From Candidatus Latescibacterota bacterium (lineage in GTDB: Bacteria; Latescibacterota; UBA2968): a DNA stretch of 5,403 nucleotides. The stretch spans positions 1 through 5,403 of the forward strand of contig JABIFK010000261.1 of assembly GCA_018650745.1 (NCBI GenBank), read 5' to 3'. How positions within the stretch are numbered: the first letter of the stretch is position 1; each line of letters starts with the position of its first letter. The notes below the pieces were generated by a model. That model was not told the DNA's origin. It did not search any database and was given only the letters and a program-made list of their open reading frames with translations. Positions 1 to 5,038 of the stretch are shown piece after piece. The position numbers and the translations under genes are program-made.

Positions 1-1
1 C

Positions 2-136
2 CGACGGGATGCCTCTGGTTTTGCAGCCGAAAATACCGACGCTGGACCAGAGGCGTATCGTGATCATGTTGCCAAATATTTTAGAACCTTGGCTGAGATG
101 GATGGGGTTGTTGATGAGGGTCGAAAAGATAAATGA
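2..136 (+). CDS. 3' end of an unidentified upstream gene (partial)
   Basis: The frame beginning at base 2 is open for 44 codons and ends at TGA 134-136. The visible C-terminus includes AYRDHVAKYFRTLAEMDG followed by a charged tail ending in EGRKDK. It looks like an amphipathic helix ending a larger soluble or peripheral protein. The next ATG (133) overlaps this stop as ATGA, and the same kind of overlap joins the later genes, so this is probably the preceding member of the same operon. In related bacteria, large VWA/glutamine-amidotransferase-like genes are often preceded by other envelope genes such as BatA-like or DUF4175-like proteins. That is only context, and the fragment is too short to name. 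The overlapping frame that starts at base 9 is less convincing because its product looks like out-of-frame translation and its stop does not interlock with the next gene. Confidence 0.6.
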   Translation, partial: RRDASGFAAENTDAGPEAYRDHVAKYFRTLAEMDGVVDEGRKDK

Positions 137-207
137 TGGGTATTGGTTTTCTGTTGTGTCTTATGACCTTCTGTTACGCTCTGTTATCTGAAAATGAGAA
201 TATTTGA
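133..207 (+). CDS. Possible small hydrophobic peptide ORF (24 aa)
   Basis: ATG 133-135 overlaps the stop of the upstream frame (ATGA), and its TGA 205-207 overlaps the ATG of the VWA gene (TGATG). The 24-residue product begins MMGIGFLLCLMTFCYALL and ends in a polar SENENI tail. It resembles a single membrane helix or a signal-peptide core with two Cys and no basic n-region. A GAGGG at 116-120 lies 12 bases upstream, which is rather far for a ribosome binding site. The interlocking at both ends is the main support: the ORF could be a true small membrane protein or could serve to carry ribosomes across the 70-base gap to the VWA start. It could also be chance or the remnant of a decayed gene. 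I do not recognise the peptide. Confidence 0.35.
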   Translation: MMGIGFLLCLMTFCYALLSENENI

Positions 208-2534
208 TGCTTGATGCTTTATTCATATGGCTCACTGGTAATCGTGTGGCATATCAGTCAATATGGTTTACTTTTGATGCCATGAGCCTGACTGTGGCAA
301 TTTTGCTGTTGGTGTTTACATTCGCTCTGGGGCTCTTTTGTTGGCACAAACGTTCTGGTTGGTCTATTGCGAGTGTACGGACGCTTGCATTGGTTCTGGT
401 TCTGTTTCTGGTTTTGGGGCCCACATTGGTGATTCGGCGAATGTCTGCGGGCACACATTTTGTGCCTGTTTTGTTCGATAATTCTCAGAGTATGTTGTTG
501 GATGAGCAACAAGGTCTGTCTCGTGCAAATCGTTTGAAGTTGGCTTATGCGGCATCGCAATTTGAAGATGTGCTCAAACAAACCCACCAAGTGGTGCCGT
601 TTCAGTTTGGATCGCGCCCTGAGCGCACGCGCAATTTGGATGCATTGGCATTTGATCAACCCGAATCGAATATTGAGGGCAGTGTGCGTGATGTGCTCAA
701 ACAAATGAAAGGCGTGTCGGTTTCGGCGGTGGTGGTGTTTTCGGATGGCGCACAACAAAGTCATCATCTGACTTCTTTGGACGACTTACCTAAAGATGTG
801 CCCATTTTTACTGTTGGTGTCGGTCAAGATGTGGGATGGCGAGATTTGGCGCTTTCTTCTTTGTCGGTAACGCACACACATTTTGATCGTGTGGCAGTAA
901 CTGCACATGTGCGAGCCGAGGGTTTGGATGGAAAAGTTGTCATCGTTGAGGTTGTGGATGGCACCCGGATCATTGCAACATCTTCTTTCTTGGTGGCAGA
1001 AGGTATTGTTGATCATCAGGTGCGATTGGCATTTGCTCCGCAAGGTGATGGTTGGCGCTCGTATCGTATGCGCGTAAAGTTGAAAGAAGATGAAGATTTA
1101 GACTGGATTGTCGAAAATAACATGCGAGACTTTGCCGTGGATAATCGTGAACGGAGTTTTCGCATTTTGTATTTTGGGGGGCGCCCTAATTGGGAAAACA
1201 AATTTGTGCGTCGCGCCTTAGATGATGTGCCCCAGTTGGCTTTGTCGAGTCTGATTCGCATTTCGGGAGCTGAGCGCAAATTTGTGTTTCGTGGACGTGA
1301 TGCCACAATGGCCAATCCTTTGTATGAAGGGTTTGATGATTTGGCGTTGAATGCGCCTCGGTATGACGAGGCGGTTTACGTGCGTTTGGGCGTGGGCGAA
1401 TCGGAATTGACTACTGGCTATCCTGAAGAGGCGTTGGAGCTGTTTCGGTATCATATGGTTATTTTGGGTGAGGTTGAACGCGACTTTTTTTCACAATCGC
1501 ATTTGGAATTGACCCGTGACTTTGTGGCCAAACGCGGTGGCAGTTTGTTGTTGTTGGGGGGGCCTCGCTCTTTTGCTGAAGGGGATTGGAATCGGTCGGT
1601 TTTGGAGCCTGTTTTGCCTGTTGTGTTGGGAGCTTCGGGAAGTTATCGCGAAGACTTGGTACAAGGCAAACCTACGATTGAAGGTTTACTTTCGGGTGTA
1701 TGGGCATTAGATGCAGAACCCGATGTTAATGCTATGAAATGGTTGGAATTGCCCGCTTTATTTGGTGTGAATGGTTTTTCGATGACTCGCGCTGGCGCAA
1801 CGGTTTTGGCGCGAACCGATGGTGAAGAAAATGCGCCGTTGTTTGTATGGCATCGATATGGTGATGGGTTGAGTGCGGTGCTGGCCACGGGTGAAACCTG
1901 GGCTTGGCAAATGATGTCTGATAATGAGGATGTTTCTCATGAACGGTTTTGGCGACAATTGGCGCGTTCTTTGGTTACGCGTGTGCCTGATCCCGTGGCC
2001 TGGGTTTCTGGAGATGAAGATTTGATCGTTGATGAATATCGTGTCTTGCAATTTATCTTGCGTGATTCTTTGTTCAATGCACGAGAAGGACTGGCAGTAG
2101 ATGTGACGATGAAAACAGAGGATGGTGCACGGGTTCATTTGCCCGTAACGGAGTCGCTCGAAGTACCCGGTGTCTATTCGGCGGAAATTGCTGCCAAGGT
2201 CTCTGGTTTACATCAAGTGACGGTTACCGGAAGAGATGCCGATGGGCATCAGGTCGGGCAGATGGAAACCGCACTTTTATCACATCCCGATTTGCGCGAG
2301 TATGCTTCACCCCGTTACGATCCAACATTTCTGAAATCGATTTCTCAAAAAACGGGTGGTGAATTTTATGCCTTGGATGATTTGGATGATTTGGCTGCCA
2401 AAATTCCTTGGACCGATCAGGCCAATGCGGTTTTGGACAGATTTGAATTATGGCATTGGCCTCCCTTTTCTGGCATGCTTGTGGTATTGATGGGCTTAGA
2501 ATGGTATTTGCGTCGGAAGCGAGGGCAACCATGA
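207..2534 (+). CDS. Membrane-anchored VWA / glutamine amidotransferase-like protein
   Basis: A 775-residue protein. I chose ATG 207 over the in-frame TTG 204 because ATG is the stronger start and overlaps the preceding TGA; a weak GAG (196-198) precedes it. Residues about 28-47 and 59-76 are two membrane helices. Residues about 86-208 form a von Willebrand A domain with a MIDAS-like DNSQS (91-95), Ser154 where Thr is usual, and FSDG with Asp180. A beta-rich stretch follows (about 215-315). Residues about 318-590 resemble the class I glutamine-amidotransferase-like fold (LYFGGRPNWENKF at 321-333, MVILGEVERDFF at 417-428, GGSLLLLGGPRSF at 444-456). The only Cys in the protein is Cys45 in the first helix, so amidotransferase catalysis is not expected. 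A further beta domain (about 600-690) and a C-terminal membrane helix (about 753-768) followed by RRKRGQP complete it. The topology places the large domains probably in the periplasm. This architecture recurs in Planctomycetes and candidate phyla as an uncharacterised membrane protein; metal-dependent protein binding is a reasonable inference, the partner is unknown. Confidence 0.85.
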   Translation: MLDALFIWLTGNRVAYQSIWFTFDAMSLTVAILLLVFTFALGLFCWHKRSGWSIASVRTLALVLVLFLVLGPTLVIRRMSAGTHFVPVLFDNSQSMLLDEQQGLSRANRLKLAYAASQFEDVLKQTHQVVPFQFGSRPERTRNLDALAFDQPESNIEGSVRDVLKQMKGVSVSAVVVFSDGAQQSHHLTSLDDLPKDVPIFTVGVGQDVGWRDLALSSLSVTHTHFDRVAVTAHVRAEGLDGKVVIVEVVDGTRIIATSSFLVAEGIVDHQVRLAFAPQGDGWRSYRMRVKLKEDEDLDWIVENNMRDFAVDNRERSFRILYFGGRPNWENKFVRRALDDVPQLALSSLIRISGAERKFVFRGRDATMANPLYEGFDDLALNAPRYDEAVYVRLGVGESELTTGYPEEALELFRYHMVILGEVERDFFSQSHLELTRDFVAKRGGSLLLLGGPRSFAEGDWNRSVLEPVLPVVLGASGSYREDLVQGKPTIEGLLSGVWALDAEPDVNAMKWLELPALFGVNGFSMTRAGATVLARTDGEENAPLFVWHRYGDGLSAVLATGETWAWQMMSDNEDVSHERFWRQLARSLVTRVPDPVAWVSGDEDLIVDEYRVLQFILRDSLFNAREGLAVDVTMKTEDGARVHLPVTESLEVPGVYSAEIAAKVSGLHQVTVTGRDADGHQVGQMETALLSHPDLREYASPRYDPTFLKSISQKTGGEFYALDDLDDLAAKIPWTDQANAVLDRFELWHWPPFSGMLVVLMGLEWYLRRKRGQP

Positions 2535-3550
2535 TGGGAGGGCAGAAGGCAAAAGACAAAAGACAAAAAGAGATGGGGCGATTATCTGAGCTGTGGTTGT
2601 TTGTGATCCTATTCTTAATGGGGATCGGAACTGGAACTGCAAAGGCGACATCTTTTCATCTGATCGTATGTGGTAGTGGCGGTGAAGAACCTTATGTTGA
2701 ACGATTTGATGATTGGGGAAAGCGATTGCGTTCTGTGCTGGTTAAGCAAATGGGGCAGGCTGGAAATCGTGTTTATTTGCTGACGGAACAGGGCAAAGAT
2801 ACGGATGGTATATCGGAGTTGGGGGAAATAGAAAAAATATTTCGTCGGGTTGGGCAAGATGTTTCCGCGCAGGATGATGTTTTTGTGTATTTGGTTGGAC
2901 ATGGGAGCTATCGGAGAAATATTGCAAAGCTGAATATTCCAGGAGCAGATTTTACTGTAGAGCATTTAAATGAATGGATGCGACTATGGCCTGCACGCCG
3001 TGTTGTGATTGTTAATACGGCATCAAGCAGTGCCGCTTTTGTGAATAAACTAAGTGGCAAGGGGCGTATTGTCTGTGCAAGTACGCGAAGTGTCGAAGAA
3101 CGCAATGCCACCCGATTTATGGAATTTTTCGTTCAAGCTTTGGAAGAGGGCAGTGCCGACCAGAATCGGGATGAGCGGATTTCGATGCTGGAAATTTGTC
3201 GTCAAGCGGCATCTTTGACAGAGGCGTGGTATACAGGAGAAGGATATTTGGCAACTGAACATGCTATATTAGATGACAATGGTGATGGGAAAGGTGCGCG
3301 ATTGGCCGAAATGACTTCTGTTGTGGCGGATGGAAAAGAGGCTGATCAAATTTTCATATTGGATACTTCTATACCAGAAGGAATCTCTGCAGATTTGGTT
3401 GACGCATACCAAGCTGCCATAACAACCGTACAAGATTTGGTAAAAAGAAAGCAGGAGTTGGATTTGACATCATATTATAAGGAGTTGGAACAGCAATTAC
3501 TAAAAGCCGCGCAATTGAATCGACAGATTCGACAGGGAAAAGATCTATAG
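2531..3550 (+). CDS. Secreted C13/caspase-fold protein lacking the expected catalytic Cys
   Basis: A 339-residue protein starting at ATG 2531, which overlaps the VWA stop (ATGA) and has GAGGG (2521-2525) 5 bases upstream. ATG 2573 is an alternative start that gives a more compact signal peptide; an upstream in-frame ATG at 2450 lies deep inside the VWA gene and is unlikely. Residues 21-39 form a hydrophobic core ending in TAKA, consistent with a Sec signal peptide cut near residue 39. The mature part resembles the legumain/caspase (clan CD) fold: FHLIVCGSGG (42-51), RVYLLTE (80-86), DDVFVYLVGHGSY (115-127) with the presumed catalytic His124, then RRVVIVNTASSS (156-167), where clan CD peptidases have the Cys. 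Here that position is Ala/Ser. DQNRDERISMLE (210-221) fits a 12-residue EF-hand loop, and LDDNGDGKG (247-255) is a second acidic, calcium-loop-like stretch. Residues about 287-335 look like a helical or coiled-coil tail. As I recall, NTASxS-type proteins next to VWA/GATase-like genes are a recurring bacterial family, so loss of Cys may be typical of the family. Peptidase activity is doubtful. Confidence 0.75.
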   Translation: MMGGQKAKDKRQKEMGRLSELWLFVILFLMGIGTGTAKATSFHLIVCGSGGEEPYVERFDDWGKRLRSVLVKQMGQAGNRVYLLTEQGKDTDGISELGEIEKIFRRVGQDVSAQDDVFVYLVGHGSYRRNIAKLNIPGADFTVEHLNEWMRLWPARRVVIVNTASSSAAFVNKLSGKGRIVCASTRSVEERNATRFMEFFVQALEEGSADQNRDERISMLEICRQAASLTEAWYTGEGYLATEHAILDDNGDGKGARLAEMTSVVADGKEADQIFILDTSIPEGISADLVDAYQAAITTVQDLVKRKQELDLTSYYKELEQQLLKAAQLNRQIRQGKDL

Positions 3551-3727
3551 ATATCGAAAAAACTTGTTCATTGCGCATTCTTAAACAGGATATAAATTTT
3601 CCTTATTTTTGCCGAAATGATGTTTTTTGTGGTTAATTGATTGATTATAAACACTTTGGGGTATGTATTGGCGTTCTTGACTATTTGATTGTTTTTTTAA
3701 AAAAGTTCTATTTTTCGTTAAATCCTG
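3551..3727. other. AT-rich intergenic spacer
   Basis: About 180 bases between the envelope operon and the first cold-shock promoter, with no credible gene on either strand. It is strongly A/T-rich, with a T7A6 run at 3692-3704, and the stretch just upstream of the -35 box could act as an UP-type element. I see no GC-rich hairpin with a T-run that would end the upstream operon. A ten-base palindrome (ATCTATAGAT, 3543-3552) spans the stop codon but lacks a T-run. Termination may be Rho-dependent, or the transcript may run on to the terminator-like hairpin at 3820. Confidence 0.5.
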
Positions 3728-3756
3728 TTGACATTGGCGTTTTAATAGCGTATTCT
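3728..3756 (+). promoter_or_regulatory. Sigma-70-type promoter of the first cold-shock gene
   Basis: TTGACA at 3728-3733, a 17-base spacer and TATTCT at 3751-3756 closely match the housekeeping bacterial promoter consensus, in an AT-rich setting. Transcription would begin near 3762-3764, giving an untranslated leader of about 142 bases before the GTG at 3905. A long leader is typical of cspA-type cold-shock genes in other bacteria. Confidence 0.7.
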
Positions 3757-3782
3757 ATTTAGACTATGAATAAGTTTGGCAG

Positions 3783-3904
3783 TTCTGTTTCCTATGCATG
3801 TGGTTTAAAAATATGACGAGGCAAGGATCAGAAGTTTAAATCCTTGCCGTTTTTGTATTTAGGACACATTGTATATGTTTTCGTTTGAGAGGTGGTGAAG
3901 TACT
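3783..3904 (+). promoter_or_regulatory. Cold-shock leader, copy 1 (putative attenuator RNA)
   Basis: This leader shares long identical blocks with 4179-4296 and 4572-4694. It contains, in order, TTCTGTTTCCTATGCATGTG (3783-3802), an A-rich linker, ATATGACGAGGCAAGGATCA (3811-3830), a terminator-like hairpin with a T-run (3820-3854), a variable AT-rich stretch and the ribosome binding site AGAGGTGGTGA (3888-3898) six bases before the GTG. The hairpin lies between the promoter and the gene, so transcription must pass it to express the gene, the arrangement expected of transcription attenuation. TTCTG plus CCT (3783-3793) can pair with AGG plus CAGAA (3824-3833), which would compete with the terminator stem. 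The regulatory role is inferred. Confidence 0.6.
3820..3854 (+). terminator. Intrinsic terminator-like hairpin in leader 1
   Basis: GGCAAGGAT (3820-3828) pairs perfectly with ATCCTTGCC (3840-3848) around an 11-base loop, followed by G and five T (3850-3854). It lies about 57 bases after the predicted transcript start and ends 50 bases before the start codon, so it is a candidate attenuator of the first cold-shock gene. It could alternatively end a short RNA or read-through from upstream. Confidence 0.7.
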
Positions 3905-4105
3905 GTGGCACAAGGAACCGTAAAGTGGTTTAATGACTCTAAGGGTTTTGGCTTTATCGAGCAAGAAGATGGCGAAGATGTATTTGTGCATTTTTCCGCT
4001 GTTCAAGGTGAAGGCTTTAAGACGTTGGCTGAAGGTGACCGTGTAGAATTCGAAATTCAACAAGGTCCCAAAGGATTGCAATCTGCAAATGTTATGAAGA
4101 TCTAA
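3905..4105 (+). CDS. csp: Cold-shock protein, copy 1 (CspA family)
   Basis: A 66-residue single cold-shock domain (OB fold), the usual length for the family. It binds single-stranded RNA/DNA and acts as an RNA chaperone in the cytoplasm. RNP1 is KGFGFI (13-18) and RNP2 is VFVHF (26-30), with the expected surface aromatics Trp8, Phe15, Phe17, Phe27, His29, Phe30 and Phe38. The start is GTG 3905, giving MAQGTVKWFN as in other family members, and AGAGGTGGTGA lies six bases upstream. The protein is identical to copy 2: the two genes differ by six synonymous bases. Expression is probably governed by the promoter at 3728 and the leader hairpin. Whether it is cold-induced or constitutive cannot be told from the sequence. 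Confidence 0.97.
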   Translation: MAQGTVKWFNDSKGFGFIEQEDGEDVFVHFSAVQGEGFKTLAEGDRVEFEIQQGPKGLQSANVMKI

Positions 4106-4128
4106 GTAATCATTCATTAAGAATTGTA

Positions 4129-4156
4129 TTGGATTTTTATTCGAACATTTTTTAAT
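4129..4156 (+). promoter_or_regulatory. Possible weak promoter of cold-shock copy 2
   Basis: TTGGAT (4129-4134), a 16-base spacer and TTTAAT (4151-4156) sit at about the same distance from the conserved leader as the good promoter of copy 1. The match to consensus is only moderate. The same sequence occurs before copy 3, but since the spacers are duplicates this is not independent support. If it is inactive, copy 2 depends on read-through from copy 1. Confidence 0.3.
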
Positions 4157-4178
4157 ATCCAGAATAATAGTTAAGAAT

Positions 4179-4296
4179 TTCTGTTTCCTATGCATGTGAT
4201 TAAAAATATGACGAGGCAAGGATCAGATGTTTAAATCTTTGCTTTTTTTTGTCTTTAAGATACATAGCAATGTTTTAGTTGAAAGGTGGTAGTACT
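4179..4296 (+). promoter_or_regulatory. Cold-shock leader, copy 2
   Basis: The same block order as leader 1: TTCTGTTTCCTATGCATGTG, an A-rich linker, TATGACGAGGCAAGGATCAG, hairpin and T-run, then the ribosome binding site. Differences are in the linker (GATTAAAAA), in the loop (CAGATG), in the descending stem arm and in the ribosome binding site region, where two bases are missing (GAAAGGTGGTAGTACT). AGGTGG at 4284-4289 still lies seven bases before the GTG. A TTG at 4279 could extend the reading frame upstream, but it would run through the ribosome binding site and is not a likely start. Confidence 0.6.
4215..4250 (+). terminator. Intrinsic terminator-like hairpin in leader 2
   Basis: GCAAGGAT (4216-4223) pairs with ATCTTTGC (4235-4242) with one G-U pair, around an 11-base loop, and is followed directly by eight T (4243-4250). 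The stem is slightly weaker than in copies 1 and 3, but the T-run is longer than in copy 1. It could stop transcription coming from copy 1 or act as an attenuator for copy 2. Confidence 0.7.
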
Positions 4297-4497
4297 GTGG
4301 CACAAGGAACCGTAAAGTGGTTTAATGACTCTAAGGGTTTTGGTTTTATCGAACAAGAAGATGGCGAAGATGTATTTGTGCATTTTTCCGCTGTTCAAGG
4401 TGAAGGTTTTAAGACGTTGGCTGAAGGTGACCGTGTAGAATTCGAAATTCAACAAGGTCCCAAAGGTTTGCAATCTGCAAACGTTATGAAAATCTAA
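4297..4497 (+). CDS. csp: Cold-shock protein, copy 2 (identical protein to copy 1)
   Basis: A 66-residue CspA-family cold-shock domain with the same residues as copy 1, including RNP1 KGFGFI (13-18) and RNP2 VFVHF (26-30). The start is GTG 4297 by alignment with the other copies and by the ribosome binding site at 4284-4289. All six base differences from copy 1 are synonymous (for example Gly16 GGC to GGT and Lys65 AAG to AAA), pointing to recent duplication, gene conversion or strong purifying selection. The product gives extra dosage of the same RNA chaperone; any specialisation would have to lie in expression, through its own leader and hairpin. Confidence 0.97.
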   Translation: MAQGTVKWFNDSKGFGFIEQEDGEDVFVHFSAVQGEGFKTLAEGDRVEFEIQQGPKGLQSANVMKI

Positions 4498-4520
4498 GAA
4501 ATCATTCATTAAGAATGGTA

Positions 4521-4549
4521 TTGGATTTTTATACGAACATATTTTTAAT
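4521..4549 (+). promoter_or_regulatory. Possible weak promoter of cold-shock copy 3
   Basis: TTGGAT (4521-4526), a 17-base spacer and TTTAAT (4544-4549), placed just before leader 3 as in copy 2. The surrounding spacer is about 90 percent the same as the one between copies 1 and 2. It is a moderate consensus match in AT-rich sequence, so it is only tentative. Confidence 0.3.
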
Positions 4550-4571
4550 ATCCAGAACAATAGTTAAGCAT

Positions 4572-4694
4572 TTCTGTTTCCTATGCATGTGGTTTGAAAA
4601 TATGACGAGGCAAGGATCAGAAGTTCAAATCCTTGCCTTTTTTTTATTTTTTAAGATAGATAGCAATGTTCTCGTAGAGAGGTGGTGAAGTACT
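4572..4694 (+). promoter_or_regulatory. Cold-shock leader, copy 3
   Basis: This leader carries the same blocks as leaders 1 and 2: TTCTGTTTCCTATGCATGTG at 4572-4591, TATGACGAGGCAAGGATCAG at 4601-4620, hairpin and T-run, and AGAGGTGGTGAAGTACT before the GTG. In the stem and the ribosome binding site it is closer to leader 1 than to leader 2. In the loop it has GTTCAA instead of GTTTAA, a change that leaves the stem intact. Confidence 0.6.
4609..4645 (+). terminator. Intrinsic terminator-like hairpin in leader 3
   Basis: GGCAAGGAT (4609-4617) pairs perfectly with ATCCTTGCC (4629-4637) around an 11-base loop and is followed by eight T (4638-4645). With a full nine-pair stem and a long T-run it is the most convincing of the three leader hairpins as an intrinsic terminator. 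Confidence 0.75.
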
Positions 4695-4895
4695 GTGGCA
4701 GAAGGAACCGTAAAGTGGTTTAATGACTCTAAGGGTTTTGGCTTTATTGAGCAAGAAGACGGCGAAGATGTATTTGTGCATTTTTCCGCTGTTCAAGGTG
4801 ATGGCTTTAAGACCTTGGCTGAAGGTGACCGTGTAGAATTCGAAGTTCAACAAGGTCCCAAAGGCTTGCAAGCTGCAAACGTTATGAAGGCCTAA
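4695..4895 (+). CDS. csp: Cold-shock protein, copy 3 (divergent copy)
   Basis: A 66-residue CspA-family cold-shock domain starting at GTG 4695 with AGAGGTGGTGA six bases upstream. It differs from copies 1 and 2 at five residues (Gln3Glu, Glu36Asp, Ile51Val, Ser60Ala, Ile66Ala), none in RNP1 (13-18) or RNP2 (26-30), so nucleic-acid binding should be kept. There are 11 base differences from copy 1. It is the last copy of the array and is followed 26 bases later by a strong terminator. Its role is probably the same RNA chaperone function, with possible minor changes in stability or specificity. Confidence 0.97.
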   Translation: MAEGTVKWFNDSKGFGFIEQEDGEDVFVHFSAVQGDGFKTLAEGDRVEFEVQQGPKGLQAANVMKA

Positions 4896-4921
4896 GCGGC
4901 ATTCATTCAAATAAGCAGTGT

Positions 4922-4955
4922 AAAAGGATGCTACTTTATGTAGCATCCTTTTTTT
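4922..4955 (+). terminator. Strong intrinsic terminator of the cold-shock array
   Basis: AAAAGGATGCTAC (4922-4934) pairs with GTAGCATCCTTTT (4940-4952) around the five-base loop TTTAT, with seven T from 4949 to 4955. It lies 26 bases after the stop of copy 3. Its sequence is unrelated to the leader hairpins, which indicates a separate, true end-of-array terminator. Confidence 0.9.
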
Positions 4956-4980
4956 ATTTGTATTCTAGATGAAACACACC

Positions 4981-4999
4981 TTATCTTGGCATAAGATAA
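4981..4999. repeat. Small inverted repeat upstream of the PhyH-family gene
   Basis: TTATCTT (4981-4987) and AAGATAA (4993-4999) are perfect inverted arms around GGCAT, 40 bases before the PhyH-family start. It could be an operator for a dimeric regulator. TTATCT (4981-4986) could also be a -10 box with TTGTAT (4958-4963) 17 bases upstream. Such short AT-rich palindromes also arise by chance. Confidence 0.3.
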
Positions 5000-5038
5000 A
5001 ATGTGGGATTGACAAAGTGAAAAGAGAAAGGGTTTGTG

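Larger units (their letters stand above)
3783..4907 (+). repeat. Tandem triplication of leader plus cold-shock gene
   Basis: Three direct units begin at 3783, 4179 and 4572 (periods of 396 and 393 bases). Each holds leader, hairpin, gene and a 3' tail containing CATTCATT (4111-4118, 4503-4510 and 4900-4907). The spacers after copies 1 and 2 are about 90 percent alike; after CATTCATT of copy 3 the similarity ends. There is no transposase or target-site signature, so unequal recombination is the simplest origin. Confidence 0.9.

Noticed and set aside
9..191. A 60-codon ORF overlapping the upstream gene tail
   Set aside because: Frame 2 gives a more protein-like C-terminus, and its stop interlocks with the next ATG. 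This ORF has no ribosome binding site in the window and no recognisable feature.
1556..1562. A run of seven G in the VWA gene after TTG repeats, as a possible phase-variation tract
   Set aside because: The run encodes the conserved-looking LLLLGGP stretch, the frame is intact, and seven G in mid-gene is not enough to claim slippage control.
3677..3705. A second promoter with TTGACT at 3677-3682
   Set aside because: No acceptable -10 box lies 16-18 bases downstream; only A-rich sequence is there.
3766..3816. A 16-codon leader-peptide ORF (starting MNKFGSS) ending just before the leader 1 hairpin, suggesting ribosome-mediated attenuation
   Set aside because: The start codon is absent in leaders 2 and 3 and the frame meets a different stop in copy 2. 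There is no run of regulatory codons and no clear ribosome binding site.
3815..3832. TGACGA...CAGA in the leader resembles the E. coli cspA cold box (TGACGTACAGA)
   Set aside because: The two halves are separated by about eight bases belonging to the terminator stem, so the likeness is probably coincidental.
3814..3840. Short ORF beginning ATGACGAGGCAAGGATCAGA in the leaders (MTRQGSEV in copy 1)
   Set aside because: The stop is lost in copy 3 (TAA to CAA) and the ORF overlaps the terminator stem, whose pairing explains the conservation better.
4279..4296. Upstream TTG start extending cold-shock copy 2 by six residues
   Set aside because: It runs through the ribosome binding site and is not shared by the other copies; GTG 4297 matches the family N-terminus.
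3783..4907. CRISPR array or mobile element as an explanation for the repeats
   Set aside because: The units are about 390 bases, include coding genes, and show no short spaced repeats, transposase or terminal inverted repeats.
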